A DNA stretch of 64,000 nucleotides from Pantoea sp. IMH (GTDB taxonomy: Bacteria > Pseudomonadota > Gammaproteobacteria > Enterobacterales > Enterobacteriaceae): positions 496,001 to 560,000 of the forward strand of contig NZ_JFGT01000002.1 in the NCBI RefSeq assembly GCF_000599885.1. Direction: 5' to 3'. The notes below the pieces were generated by a model. That model searched no databases, was not told where the DNA came from, and was given only the letters and a program-made list of their open reading frames with translations. Below are positions 20,492 through 28,801 of this stretch, in pieces; the first letter of the stretch is position 1; every line of letters starts with the position of its first letter. The position numbers were made by a program, and so were the translations under genes.

Positions 20492-21838
20492 TCATTCTTC
20501 CTCTTTCGCAGCGAAGTGATGATCCTTCGCCACATAACGCATGAAATAACGTAAGCCGGCCGCGAAAGCGATGAGATAAACCACTAATATCCCCGTTCCC
20601 GAGGCGATAACCCAGGCGGCAGACAGCGAGGAGACGCTCTCTTCGGTGCGTAATAATCCCCAGACCGTCCAGGGCTGACGGCCCGTTTCCGTCACCACCC
20701 AGCCAGCAAGCATGGCAATAAAGCCCGCCGGAGCCATGATTATCAGCAGTTTTAGCAGGTTATCTGAGCTGTAGAGTTTTTTACGCAGCCGCATCACCAA
20801 TGCTATTGCGCTTGTTGCCAGCATCAGCACGCCCAGCCCGACCATCACCCTGAAGGCGAAAAAGACAATCAGTACGTTCGGGATCTCATCCGGCGGAAAT
20901 TCACTGAGCGGTTTAATCTGCCCATGAAGGTTATGCCGTAGATAGAGCGAGCCGATCTGTGGGATCGCCAGTTCCGCAAAGTTTCGTTGCGCTGTCTGAT
21001 CGGGAATCGCAAACAGCCGCATTGGCTCGCCTTCTCCTGAAGGCGGTCTGTGCCAGCTTCCCTCCATCGCCGCCAGTTTTTGTGGCTGATACCTGAGCGT
21101 GTTTTGACCATGCAGATCGCCGACAACAACCTGCAGCGGCATCAGGATAACAGCCGCCCACATGGCGAGTGAAACCATCAGTCTGGCGTCCGCTGGCTGC
21201 CGGTTTTTACGCAGGCGCCAGGCACCGACGCCCGCCACAATAAAAACCGTCGCCAGCAGGGCGGCGATCACCATATGGGCCAGCCGCCACGGAAAAGAGG
21301 GTGAACGCAGAATAGTCAGCCAGCTTTCAGGGTGGAAATTCCCGGCCTCATCCCGGAAAAAACCCACGGGCGTCTGCATCCATGAATTCGCCGCCAGGAT
21401 CCAGAATGCGCTGATCAGCGCACCCACCGCCACCAGACAGGTCACCGCAAAATGGACTTTAGGGTTAATGCGATCCATACCAAATATCATCACGCCGCCC
21501 AGCGCGGCTTCCATAAAGAAAGCGACCAGCACTTCATAGAGCATTAGCGGGCCGATAATACCGCCCGCTTTATGAGAAAAGGGTCCCCAGTTGGTACCAA
21601 ACTGGAACTCCATCACCACGCCGCTCACCGCCCCGACGGCGATGGTCAGGGAGAACACCTTCAGCCAGAAGCGATAGAGATCCAGATAGCGCCTCTCTTT
21701 GCGCAACAGCCAGGCTCCCTCCAGAAAGGCAAGGAACTGGGCCAGCCCCAGCGCGAAGGCGGCGAGCACAATATGCAGTCCGACGGTAACGGCAAACTGC
21801 CAGCGCGACAGCAGCAGTGCCAGTTCTGCATCAGGCAT
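20492..21838 (-). CDS. cioA: Cytochrome bd-type quinol oxidase subunit I, CioA type
   Basis: A 448-residue subunit I that oxidises quinol and reduces oxygen to water. Haem ligands by homology are H22 (GLHIVLA), H188 (RLAHMV) and M332 (FRVMVGLG). The proton-channel glutamates E102 and E110 and the quinol-loop residues K254 and E259 are present, and the GRQPW motif lies near 386-390. It is much shorter than E. coli CydA (522) because the Q loop is short, as in Cio/CbdAB enzymes, which are often cyanide-tolerant. Its start overlaps the DUF1641 gene by 8 bp. Confidence 0.88.
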   Translation of the reverse strand: MPDAELALLLSRWQFAVTVGLHIVLAAFALGLAQFLAFLEGAWLLRKERRYLDLYRFWLKVFSLTIAVGAVSGVVMEFQFGTNWGPFSHKAGGIIGPLMLYEVLVAFFMEAALGGVMIFGMDRINPKVHFAVTCLVAVGALISAFWILAANSWMQTPVGFFRDEAGNFHPESWLTILRSPSFPWRLAHMVIAALLATVFIVAGVGAWRLRKNRQPADARLMVSLAMWAAVILMPLQVVVGDLHGQNTLRYQPQKLAAMEGSWHRPPSGEGEPMRLFAIPDQTAQRNFAELAIPQIGSLYLRHNLHGQIKPLSEFPPDEIPNVLIVFFAFRVMVGLGVLMLATSAIALVMRLRKKLYSSDNLLKLLIIMAPAGFIAMLAGWVVTETGRQPWTVWGLLRTEESVSSLSAAWVIASGTGILVVYLIAFAAGLRYFMRYVAKDHHFAAKEEE

Positions 21839-22313
21839 GGCTTTTCTTACCGCTGTAGCGCGTTATGGGTTTCTCAGGACTTTTTTCCATTGAGCTGCTA
21901 AAGGCGCGCAGCCCCGCCAGCAGCGGGGAAACGCCCTGCCAGAACTCTTCATCCCTGAGCAGTCTGATAATGCCGGTGATCCCCGGCGCGCCTTTTTTCT
22001 TTTCCTCCTGGGTCGCCTGGCTTAGCGCATTGACGCCGTCGGTTAACGCCATCAACAGCTGATTAAACCGCTCTGGCGGGATACGTGACAGCGCCATCAT
22101 CAGCAGCGAAATATTCTGGATGGCGGACTGCGATGCGGGCCGGTTTAATCCACTGACCAGAATTTTCGCAATATCGGTGTTGGCGCATACCAGATCGTTA
22201 GCCAGCCGGAGAAAACCATGCTTGTGCAGATTCTCCAGCAGCGTGTTCAGCGCCTCGCCCGCGTCAGGTTCGGTTCGGGCAGGCGGCACATCATATTTCA
22301 TACGTTCAGCCAT
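21831..22313 (-). CDS. DUF1641 protein associated with formate dehydrogenase
   Basis: A 160-residue, mostly helical soluble protein with the DUF1641 core (about residues 20-140, with LLMMALSRIPPERFNQLL). Such proteins (YrhD type) are regularly encoded beside YrhE/YjgC-type formate dehydrogenases; their function is unknown. The ATG shares a base with the FDH stop (TGATG), and the 3' end overlaps cioA by 8 bp, so it sits physically and translationally between dehydrogenase and oxidase. It could be an assembly or coupling factor; that is inference. Confidence 0.8.
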   Translation of the reverse strand: MAERMKYDVPPARTEPDAGEALNTLLENLHKHGFLRLANDLVCANTDIAKILVSGLNRPASQSAIQNISLLMMALSRIPPERFNQLLMALTDGVNALSQATQEEKKKGAPGITGIIRLLRDEEFWQGVSPLLAGLRAFSSSMEKSPEKPITRYSGKKSHA

Positions 22314-25285
22314 CAAAATTTCTCCGGATGGTCGGTGTGTTCAGGCGGCAGGGTATAGCCCTGCTGCTGCCATTTTTCCTCAACGGGAAGATGGGAGAGC
22401 GGCGTACGGCTGCCGTTGCGGAAGTTATGTGGCGGCAGCGGGCTGCGCTTCAGCGAGCGATCCAGCTTCTTCATCGAAACGGCGATCTCTTTATAGGCGG
22501 GCGTATTGACATCGGGATCGTGATGATCGCCGGTCAGCCCGTTGACACCCGGTTTGCCATGGTGAATGGGGATAAACAGGATGTTCCCCTGCGCTCTTTC
22601 CGTCACCACAACGGGTACCTCCAGCGTTCCCCGGCGTGAGGTGAGAGAAACCCAGTCGCCCTCATGAAGATCGCGTTCTGCGGCCAGGTCCGGCCCAACT
22701 TCCACGAACCAGTCAGGCGAAAGGGAGAGTAACCTGCCGCCCCGCCCGCTCTGATTGGTGGACTGGAAATGTTCCAGCATTCGTCCGTTATTCAGCAGCA
22801 GATCGAATTCCGCATCGGCTTCTTCGTCAGGCGCCCGCCAGTGCAGCGGATAGAGGTTCGCTTTGCCGTCCGGGAAGGTAAACCGGTCGGTATAGAGCAG
22901 TGGCGTGTCGCGGCCATCGGCGTTGACGGGCCACTGCTGTGATTGCCACCCGCTGAGCCGGTCATAGCTGACGCCCGCAAAAATGGTGGCAATGCTGGCG
23001 GCTTCCGCCATGATCTGGCTGGGGTGGGTATAGTACCAGGGATGCCCGAGGCGGGAGGCGAGATCGGTGAGGATGGCCCAGTCCGGCCTGCTGTCACCCA
23101 GCGGCGGCATAACCTCATAGAAGCGCTGAATGCGCCGTTCAGTGTTAACGAAGGTCCCCTCTTTTTCCACGCTGGGGCAGCCTGGCAAAACCACATCGGC
23201 AAATTCGGCGGTGCGGCTCATAAAGATATCCTGCACCACCATAAACTCCAGACCGGTAAAAGCCTGATGCACTTTGGTGGAGTCCGCATCAGAAAACGCC
23301 GTCTCCTCGCCAATCACAAACATCGCCTTCAGCTTACCGGCCCAGGCATCCTGTACCATTTTGAAATTGTCCGCACCGGCCTGGCCGGAAAGCGCCTGCG
23401 CATCCACGCCCCAGGCGCTGGCCCACTTCTCGCGCACGGCCGGTTCGGTCACCTTTTCATAGCCGGGATAGACATTACTCAGACAGCCAAAATCGCTGGC
23501 ACCCTGCACATTATTATGACCGCGCATCGGATAGCCGCCGGTGCCGGGACGGCCATAGTTGCCGGTTACCAGCAGCAGATTAGAGAGCGCGGTACTGGTA
23601 TCCGCCCCGTGGCTGTGCTGGGTGATCCCCATCGCCCAGAGCAGGCAGATGCTGGTCGCGCGGCCAATCATTTCGCCCGCCTCTGTCAGTTCATCCACGC
23701 TGAGGCCGGTCAGCTCACTGGCATATTCCAGGGTAAACGGCGTCAGGGATTCCCGGTACGCCTCAAGTCCGTTCACTTTCTCCGCCAGGAAAGCCTCATC
23801 GGCATAGCCGTGATCGAACATATAGCGGGACATTGCCGAGGCCCAGACCAGATCGCTACCGGGTTTGATACGCAGATAGCGATCCGCCCGCTCCGCCATT
23901 TCGTTACGCCGGGGATCGACAACCAGCAGTTTCTGCCCCTGATATTTATGTGCATGTTTGATACGTGAGGCGATTACCGGATGGTTTTCAGCAATATTGC
24001 TGCCGACAACGATAATCAGCGCGGCCTTCTGTAGATCCTCAATGCTGCCCGCATCGCCGCCGTAGCCAACGGTCCGGAAAAGCCCTTCCGTCGCCGGATT
24101 CTGGCAGTAGCGGGAGGAGTTATCGACGTTGTTGGTGCCAAAGATCAGCCGGGCAATTTTCTGCGTCAGGTAAGCCTCTTCATTGCTGGCTTTGCTGGAG
24201 CCGATAAAGCCGATGCTGTCTCCGCCGTGCTGCTCACTGACAGCCCGTAAACGCGTAGCGACAAGATTGAGCGCTTCGTCCCAGCTGGCCGGGCGGAAGC
24301 GGCCATTTTCCCTGATCAGCGGCGTGGTCAGCCGCTGCGGGCTGTTGACAAAATCCCAGCCAAATTTGCCTTTCACGCAGGTTGAAATACCGTTAGCAGG
24401 CGCGTCGGCGACGGGCTGAACCTTAAGAATATGCCGGTCGCGCGTCCACATTTCGAAACTGCACCCTACACCACAGTAAGTGCATACCGTTTTGGTCTTT
24501 TTAATTTCATGCTGACGTATCGCCATATCCATCATCGAAACAGCGGTAATGGGTTCTGCGCCAATGCTGTTTTCCAGCGATTTTACGAAGTCGATCAGCG
24601 GCCTTTTCAGATCGGCGGGCATAGCGGTCAGAGGACCAGCATCAGGCTGCATGGTCTTTTCCAGCAGGGCATTACAGGGGCAGACGGTGACGCAATGTCC
24701 ACAGCTGACGCAGCTGGACCCGGCGATCTCTTCACCGCCGTCCCAGAGCACACGCGGGTGTTCGCTGCGATAGTCGATGGAAAGCGTTTCGTTCACCTCC
24801 ACGCTCTGGCACGCCTCCACGCAGCGGCCACAAAGAATGCACTGGTCAGGATCGTAAGTATAGAAGGGGTTGCTGTGATCTTTCTCTGCCGGTTTACGCT
24901 CGTAGGGATAGTACTGAATAGGGATATGCATATCGGCTACGGTATTGTGCAGCGTACAGTCGCCAGTGTTATGTTCGCATACCGTGCAATAAAGCTCATG
25001 ACGGTTCAGCACGCGATCCATTCCTTCCTGCTGCGCGGCCTTCTCAGTCGTCCCCAGGCTGGATATCGCCATGCCCTCTTCCGCTTTCAGCGTACAGCCA
25101 CGCACCAGTTCGCCATTCACTGTCACCCAGCAAACGTCGCAGGTCTGCAGCGGCGGAAGCGAGGGGTGATAGCAGACATGCGGCAGGATTTTCCCCTGCG
25201 CGGTCAGAAAATCAATAAGAGGCTGGCCAGCGCTGCCCGTCAGGGACTCGCCGTTATAAAGCAGCGTACATCTTTCTCTGGTCAT
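22313..25285 (-). CDS. Formate dehydrogenase alpha subunit with NuoG-like Fe-S domain
   Basis: A 990-residue molybdopterin oxidoreductase of the YrhE/YjgC-like FDH class. A [2Fe-2S] domain (C38, C49, C52, C64) is followed by a His-Cys3 [4Fe-4S] site (H96, C100, C103, C110), two ferredoxin clusters (C149/152/155/159 and C192/195/198/202) and the FdhF-type [4Fe-4S] site (C268, C271, C275, C303). The Mo ligand is Cys394 in SRYCQNPAT, so no selenocysteine is needed. There is no Tat signal, so it is cytoplasmic. I chose the ATG at 25285 (AGAGAGAA ribosome site) over 25312, whose upstream is a terminator. It heads the operon with DUF1641 and cioAB. The natural electron acceptor is unproven. Confidence 0.88.
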   Translation of the reverse strand: MTRERCTLLYNGESLTGSAGQPLIDFLTAQGKILPHVCYHPSLPPLQTCDVCWVTVNGELVRGCTLKAEEGMAISSLGTTEKAAQQEGMDRVLNRHELYCTVCEHNTGDCTLHNTVADMHIPIQYYPYERKPAEKDHSNPFYTYDPDQCILCGRCVEACQSVEVNETLSIDYRSEHPRVLWDGGEEIAGSSCVSCGHCVTVCPCNALLEKTMQPDAGPLTAMPADLKRPLIDFVKSLENSIGAEPITAVSMMDMAIRQHEIKKTKTVCTYCGVGCSFEMWTRDRHILKVQPVADAPANGISTCVKGKFGWDFVNSPQRLTTPLIRENGRFRPASWDEALNLVATRLRAVSEQHGGDSIGFIGSSKASNEEAYLTQKIARLIFGTNNVDNSSRYCQNPATEGLFRTVGYGGDAGSIEDLQKAALIIVVGSNIAENHPVIASRIKHAHKYQGQKLLVVDPRRNEMAERADRYLRIKPGSDLVWASAMSRYMFDHGYADEAFLAEKVNGLEAYRESLTPFTLEYASELTGLSVDELTEAGEMIGRATSICLLWAMGITQHSHGADTSTALSNLLLVTGNYGRPGTGGYPMRGHNNVQGASDFGCLSNVYPGYEKVTEPAVREKWASAWGVDAQALSGQAGADNFKMVQDAWAGKLKAMFVIGEETAFSDADSTKVHQAFTGLEFMVVQDIFMSRTAEFADVVLPGCPSVEKEGTFVNTERRIQRFYEVMPPLGDSRPDWAILTDLASRLGHPWYYTHPSQIMAEAASIATIFAGVSYDRLSGWQSQQWPVNADGRDTPLLYTDRFTFPDGKANLYPLHWRAPDEEADAEFDLLLNNGRMLEHFQSTNQSGRGGRLLSLSPDWFVEVGPDLAAERDLHEGDWVSLTSRRGTLEVPVVVTERAQGNILFIPIHHGKPGVNGLTGDHHDPDVNTPAYKEIAVSMKKLDRSLKRSPLPPHNFRNGSRTPLSHLPVEEKWQQQGYTLPPEHTDHPEKF

Positions 25286-25310
25286 TACGTTCTCTCTGCG
25301 ACGACATTGC

Positions 25311-25380
25311 AAAAAAAGCGTCCTGGCTGAAAGGCCTGTCCCTGTTATTTTTGTAAAGTTACGTCTTTCAGCCTGGACGC
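25311..25380 (-). terminator. Strong intrinsic terminator in the FDH leader (candidate attenuator)
   Basis: Read on the minus strand, arms 25380-25365 and 25333-25318 pair at 15 of 16 positions around a 31-nt loop, followed at once by seven U (25317-25311). The U run ends 25 nt before the FDH start codon and just upstream of its ribosome site, leaving no room for another promoter. The operon must therefore be read through this terminator. Segment 25431-25423 (CCTGGCTGA) is perfectly complementary to the terminator's 3' arm (25330-25322), offering an alternative pairing. Together these point to transcription attenuation. Confidence 0.8.
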
Positions 25381-25741
25381 TGTTTGCCGGATTGTCACGT
25401 TGTAAAGGGAGATGCGTGTCGCTCAGCCAGGTTTTCTCTGTCTGCGGCTGTCGAATCAGTTCCCTTGCGCTGTTAACCGGGGAGTACTGACGAAGGCCGT
25501 CGTCTGGCAGGTATTTGCGTTGATGACGCCGATGAACCGACCATTCAGGCGCCGGGCGATAACTAAAAACGGATAATAAAGATGGGCAACCTTATCAGCC
25601 TCACAATTTATCGCAGGCATGCCCGAACAGGTACGCACCGGCCGGTATACATGCTGAGGAAAAGTGAACTGATAAGGGAAGTAAAGGCCGGAGATAACGC
25701 GTTTGAGAATAGCAAACCCGACTGGAGATCTACTGAATCTG
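25381..25741 (-). promoter_or_regulatory. Structured 5' leader of the FDH-DUF1641-cioAB operon
   Basis: No convincing gene lies in this stretch. It contains a hairpin at 25456-25490 (minus-strand TCAGT/ACTGA plus TCCC/GGGA, 2-nt bulge) and a CAGCC/GGCTG pairing just after it (about 25426-25451). The octamer TTGTAAAG occurs at 25351-25358 (inside the terminator loop) and again at 25400-25407. With the downstream terminator this gives a leader of at least 180 nt that could be a ligand- or protein-sensing element. I found no clear promoter boxes or FNR/NarL sites by eye. Confidence 0.5.
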
Positions 25742-25791
25742 GAGGGCGGCGCTAATTCTACCTTGAATGGGGAAGCGCGATCGCCGCCCTC
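25742..25791 (-). repeat. 10-bp GC-rich inverted repeat at the end of the DUF2913-like gene
   Basis: GAGGGCGGCG (25742-25751) and CGCCGCCCTC (25782-25791) are perfect complements with a 30-nt loop. The second arm overlaps the stop codon of the gene at 25790-26374. No T tract follows, so it may be a message-stabilising hairpin or a rho-dependent stop rather than an intrinsic terminator. Confidence 0.6.
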
Positions 25792-26374
25792 AGCATGAAA
25801 TAAGCATCACGATCAGATTGTTTTCAGCCCCTGTCATCTTCAGATTCAGGCTGGCGTCTTCTGCGAGCAGGAAGACTCCCTCAAAAATCTTATTTAGTTT
25901 TATCTCAATGGGCGTCGTCATATTTTCGTCAGTATCAAACGAAGCGTACAGCGCGCTATTACGCAGCCAGACGGTGGGCGTGGAGCTGTAGGTCGCCGTC
26001 AGTAAATCCCACTCCCGATCGCTGACCAGCATATCCCGCCAGCCAAGCATTTTCATCGCCTCAAAAAAATGGGTCACGCGACGGCGATCGCTCAGGCTCT
26101 CCTGAGCGTGAGTGCCGGTGTGCCAGAGGTATTCCGCTTTGGTGTGCAGCCCGGCACGATAGCCAAGACGCCGCCCTTCGGCAATAAACCAGTTCAGTTC
26201 AGTGGCAACTGATTTTGGCAACAGCTTTTTCTTTAGCGCCGTTTCAAGCCAGCGCATAATAAATATATGCTGCTGAAGCGGGGATTTCTTTCCATTCTGC
26301 TCATATAACGCTAACGCGATCAGCAGCGACCAGGAGAAATTGCGAATATCAGGGCTAATACGGGTTTGCGTCAT
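25790..26374 (-). CDS. DUF2913-like protein of unknown function
   Basis: A 194-residue soluble protein whose N-terminal 150 residues fit the pattern of DUF2913 proteins: an aliphatic helix (SWSLLIALALYEQNGKK), then IMRWLETALKKK, EYLWHTGT and LVSDREWDLLTATY. No catalytic motif is evident. The C-terminal 50 residues (after FDTDEN) look less conserved. The ATG at 26374 has only a weak GAGTG upstream. It is isolated: a 610-bp gap lies upstream and a 500-bp leader region downstream. The family name is from memory of its sequence pattern. Confidence 0.6.
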   Translation of the reverse strand: MTQTRISPDIRNFSWSLLIALALYEQNGKKSPLQQHIFIMRWLETALKKKLLPKSVATELNWFIAEGRRLGYRAGLHTKAEYLWHTGTHAQESLSDRRRVTHFFEAMKMLGWRDMLVSDREWDLLTATYSSTPTVWLRNSALYASFDTDENMTTPIEIKLNKIFEGVFLLAEDASLNLKMTGAENNLIVMLISC

Positions 26375-26861
26375 TTAAACAGCACTCTGTATACCGTTCC
26401 GGAAACGCTTCACTGTAATCAGGGGCGCCCGGAGGCATTCTTTATTCTTAAATCCCGCAGGAATGCGGCTCATTTTTAATTAAAATGCGCTTTTCCGGAT
26501 GCAGATTTGTGTTAAGTCGTAGAATAACGCAAACAGGATTCATTCAAATTAAAAGATCGGCCTGATTATATTATTGAGAATATTCCTATTGGACCAGGAT
26601 CTACTAAAACCGCCATAAAATATAGATATTGTTATTTTTATTAATCAGTTAACCTGGTTATGCTTATATTTGTACAACGCCTTAATGCCTGTACAGATAC
26701 TGGCGTTTCTGTCGGATTCAGCGCCACAGAATGGCCCTCACCGTGCTTCTCTCTGATAAAATTCGCTCTCTTCTGACGAAAAATTGCCTTTCGCCAGGCT
26801 GCGAATAATAGTGTTCAGAAGCCAGAGACCAGAATTGAAATTATCGGGTAATAAACAAGAA

Positions 26862-26882
26862 CAGGAACAAAGTTTGTTCCTG
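26862..26882. repeat. 21-bp perfect palindrome
   Basis: CAGGAACAAA-G-TTTGTTCCTG has ten-base arms around a single G with no mismatch. It looks more like a dimeric regulator operator than a terminator, because no T tract follows on either strand. No regulator can be named. Confidence 0.6.
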
Positions 26883-26918
26883 CATTACGGGAAGCAGTTA
26901 AAATGTTCTGAGCGCCCT

Positions 26919-26955
26919 CCTCTCCCGGCTTGAAGTTCAGAAAAGCCGGGAGAGG
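26919..26955 (-). terminator. 13-bp stem-loop downstream of yfeY
   Basis: CCTCTCCCGGCTT (26919-26931) and AAGCCGGGAGAGG (26943-26955) pair perfectly over 13 bp with an 11-nt loop. It lies 31 bp after the yfeY stop in the transcription direction. No poly-U follows, so it may protect the 3' end or stop transcription only weakly. Confidence 0.6.
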
Positions 26956-26986
26956 TATGCGCACAGGCTGGCGTCTTTGATTGTGT

Positions 26987-27601
26987 TTAGCGCCGCCAGA
27001 TAATTTTACTGATGGTCCAGCTTTTCAGCGTATCGTCAGGCGGGATCAGGCCATCCGGGCCGTGCCATTCACCGCTAAACAGATAACTGATATGCTGACT
27101 GCCGGGCGCTTTGCACTCCAGTCCGTTGCGATCGCTACCGGTGCCCTTGCGGCAGGCCCCATACGCCTTTTGGTAAAGCTCGCTAAAGGATGTGCCGATT
27201 TTGCTGTCGCCCGATTTAACGTCGCCATCCATCACATCAATACGGCTGACGGTCGCGTCACCGGTGATTTCCATTTTCACCTGCCCATCCTTCATCGCCT
27301 GGAAGAAATTGACGACTTCACCGTTTTCACCGCGCATGCCTTTACGCAGCCGGTACTCCCCCTGTAAACCGTCGCTGAGCGCGTCCAGATCCATTGGCGT
27401 AGCGCCGTTAACCTCTCCCACGCCTTGCTCGCTTACCTCAAGATCGGCACCAAACCAGTTCAGCGGAGAGAGGCTCGACCAGGAATAGGTCAGCGGATTC
27501 CACCAGGTCGCTCCGCTACTGGCCTGGGGCGCCGTAGTGGAACTTGCACAGCCGGTCAGCAGTAACGCAGCGGCGATCAGCGCCGGGCGAACAGTTTTCA
27601 T
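26987..27601 (-). CDS. yfeY: Outer-membrane lipoprotein YfeY (DUF1131)
   Basis: A 204-residue lipoprotein. The signal peptide ends in a lipobox LLTGC (Cys18), so the mature protein is lipidated. The DUF1131 body contains VSEQGVGE (about 56-63) and ends in ISKIIWRR, as in E. coli YfeY. I chose the ATG at 27601, which has AGGAG 6 nt upstream, rather than the in-frame codon at 27631. In E. coli yfeY is a sigma-E (envelope stress) gene, and a sigma-E-like promoter is visible upstream here. Molecular function is unknown. Confidence 0.92.
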   Translation of the reverse strand: MKTVRPALIAAALLLTGCASSTTAPQASSGATWWNPLTYSWSSLSPLNWFGADLEVSEQGVGEVNGATPMDLDALSDGLQGEYRLRKGMRGENGEVVNFFQAMKDGQVKMEITGDATVSRIDVMDGDVKSGDSKIGTSFSELYQKAYGACRKGTGSDRNGLECKAPGSQHISYLFSGEWHGPDGLIPPDDTLKSWTISKIIWRR

Positions 27602-27636
27602 TGCAACTCCTGTCAACATAAAGACATTCAATCCGG

Positions 27637-27663
27637 TTGGAGTGCCAGAATGCCGAAAAGTTT
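27637..27663 (-). promoter_or_regulatory. Candidate sigma-E promoter of yfeY
   Basis: On the minus strand AAACTT (27663-27658) and TCCAA (27641-27637) are separated by 16 nt, the geometry of sigma-E promoters (GGAACTT-N16-TCAAA). The -35 box overlaps the last bases of yfeZ. yfeY is a known sigma-E target in E. coli. Predicted by eye. Confidence 0.5.
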
Positions 27664-28117
27664 ACCCGCCGTTCAGTTGCGGATCAAAACAGTGACGTAA
27701 ATGCGTATTGAAATTGAGATAGCACAGTGCCAGCAGGTCAAAACCGGTAAAGATAATGACGGGCAGTGAGAGTTCCGCCTCGCCGTGCCAGAGCATGACA
27801 CCCTGCAGGAGTAACACAAGGAGCAGCGACAGGCAGAGCACCTGGCGCCAGGCCTGCCAGAGCCGGGGCAGCCGCTGGCGGTAGCCGGTCAGCAGCAGAC
27901 CTGCCGCCGCGGGTACACCCATTACCAGACCGAACCAGAACGCGTGGGCATCGGGATAAAACAGCTCAAGCAGCGCGGAACCCTGCTCTCTTGATGCTCC
28001 CGCTGCCACAAACAACACCCAGGTGCGCGCCTGGAGCAGCAAAACGGCCCAGAAGCCCAGCGGAAGCCTCAACTGGCCGCTGGCATCATAATCGTCAGGA
28101 GAGTAGATCAGGTTCAT
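27662..28117 (-). CDS. yfeZ: DUF2919 inner-membrane protein YfeZ
   Basis: A 151-residue membrane protein with about four helices (around residues 20-38, 55-77, 90-108 and 115-133). It matches E. coli YfeZ in family, size and position between ypeA and yfeY. The ATG at 28117 (MNLIYSPDDYDASG) is preferred over an upstream in-frame GTG at 28156, because the family starts just before the conserved DDYDA. Function is unknown. Confidence 0.85.
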   Translation of the reverse strand: MNLIYSPDDYDASGQLRLPLGFWAVLLLQARTWVLFVAAGASREQGSALLELFYPDAHAFWFGLVMGVPAAAGLLLTGYRQRLPRLWQAWRQVLCLSLLLVLLLQGVMLWHGEAELSLPVIIFTGFDLLALCYLNFNTHLRHCFDPQLNGG

Positions 28118-28167
28118 GGTATCGGCTTCGGACAGGGGCTGGTGGACGGCCTGCACCGTCCTGTGGA

Positions 28168-28593
28168 TTAATACTCGCGATCTTCAATCAGGCGTTTGCC
28201 CAGCAGCATGCTGTCCTGGATTTCATAATCCAGCTTTTCATAAAAGCCCAGAACAGCATCATTATCTTCACGCAACATAACGTTGAGTTTGGGACAGCCC
28301 CGGGCGATCAGCTTTTTCTCCAGCCGGTTAATCAGCGCGTTGGCAAAGCCGCGTCCCTGATAATCGGGATGGATGCCCAGATAATAAGCCGAGCCGCGAT
28401 GCCCGTCGTAGCCGCCCATCAGCGTGCCCACAATTTCGCCCCCCACCACCGCGACCAGAAAAAGATCGGGGTCGTGACTGAGCTTCCGCTCTATGTCGAG
28501 TTCAGGATCGTTCCAGGGGCGGAGCAAATCGCAACGCTCCCAAAGGGTAATGACTTCTTCTAAATCTTCCTGGCTGAATACGCGAATTTCCAC
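28168..28593 (-). CDS. ypeA: GNAT-family acetyltransferase YpeA
   Basis: A 141-residue GNAT N-acetyltransferase. The acetyl-CoA-binding motif A is [18 protein letters not shown] (about 74-91). E. coli YpeA has the same length and starts MEIRVF; here that start is a GTG at 28593 preceded by CGGGAC. An upstream in-frame ATG at 28677 would add 28 residues with no family match. The natural acceptor substrate is uncertain. It is divergent from amiA, as in E. coli. Confidence 0.9.
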   Translation of the reverse strand: MEIRVFSQEDLEEVITLWERCDLLRPWNDPELDIERKLSHDPDLFLVAVVGGEIVGTLMGGYDGHRGSAYYLGIHPDYQGRGFANALINRLEKKLIARGCPKLNVMLREDNDAVLGFYEKLDYEIQDSMLLGKRLIEDREY

Positions 28594-28801
28594 GGCGTTG
28601 TCCCGGATGTTAACCACAATTTGCTGATTATTACGCTTTCTTTCGCCGGCGCAACCCTCTGCGGGGATTAATGGCAAAAAAAATCGTGAAACCGCATTAG
28701 TCTGCTGAAATAAAAAGTAAAACGCTGAAATAGTTCCCTGCTCGCCACTGGCATGTTGTTACTATATAACACTAGCTTCACAGGTTGTTCAGGATGTTGT
28801 A

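Larger units (their letters stand above)
26375..26986. other. AT-rich gene-free gap with two strong inverted repeats
   Basis: About 610 bp without a credible ORF. It must contain the promoter of the DUF2913-like gene. The part at 26460-26700 is AT-rich. Two structured elements, listed separately, lie near the yfeY side: a 21-bp palindrome at 26862-26882 and a 13-bp stem-loop at 26919-26955. Confidence 0.6.

Noticed and set aside
22943-25330. Two long plus-strand ORFs (341 and 299 codons) opposite the formate dehydrogenase gene
   Set aside because: Both are antisense to a full-length, motif-complete enzyme and have no ribosome sites or domain features.
25456-25638. 60-codon minus-strand ORF in the FDH leader (GTG start)
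   Set aside because: Considered as a leader peptide, but it has no ribosome site and no run of regulatory codons, and it ends inside a hairpin. Kept only as part of the leader description.
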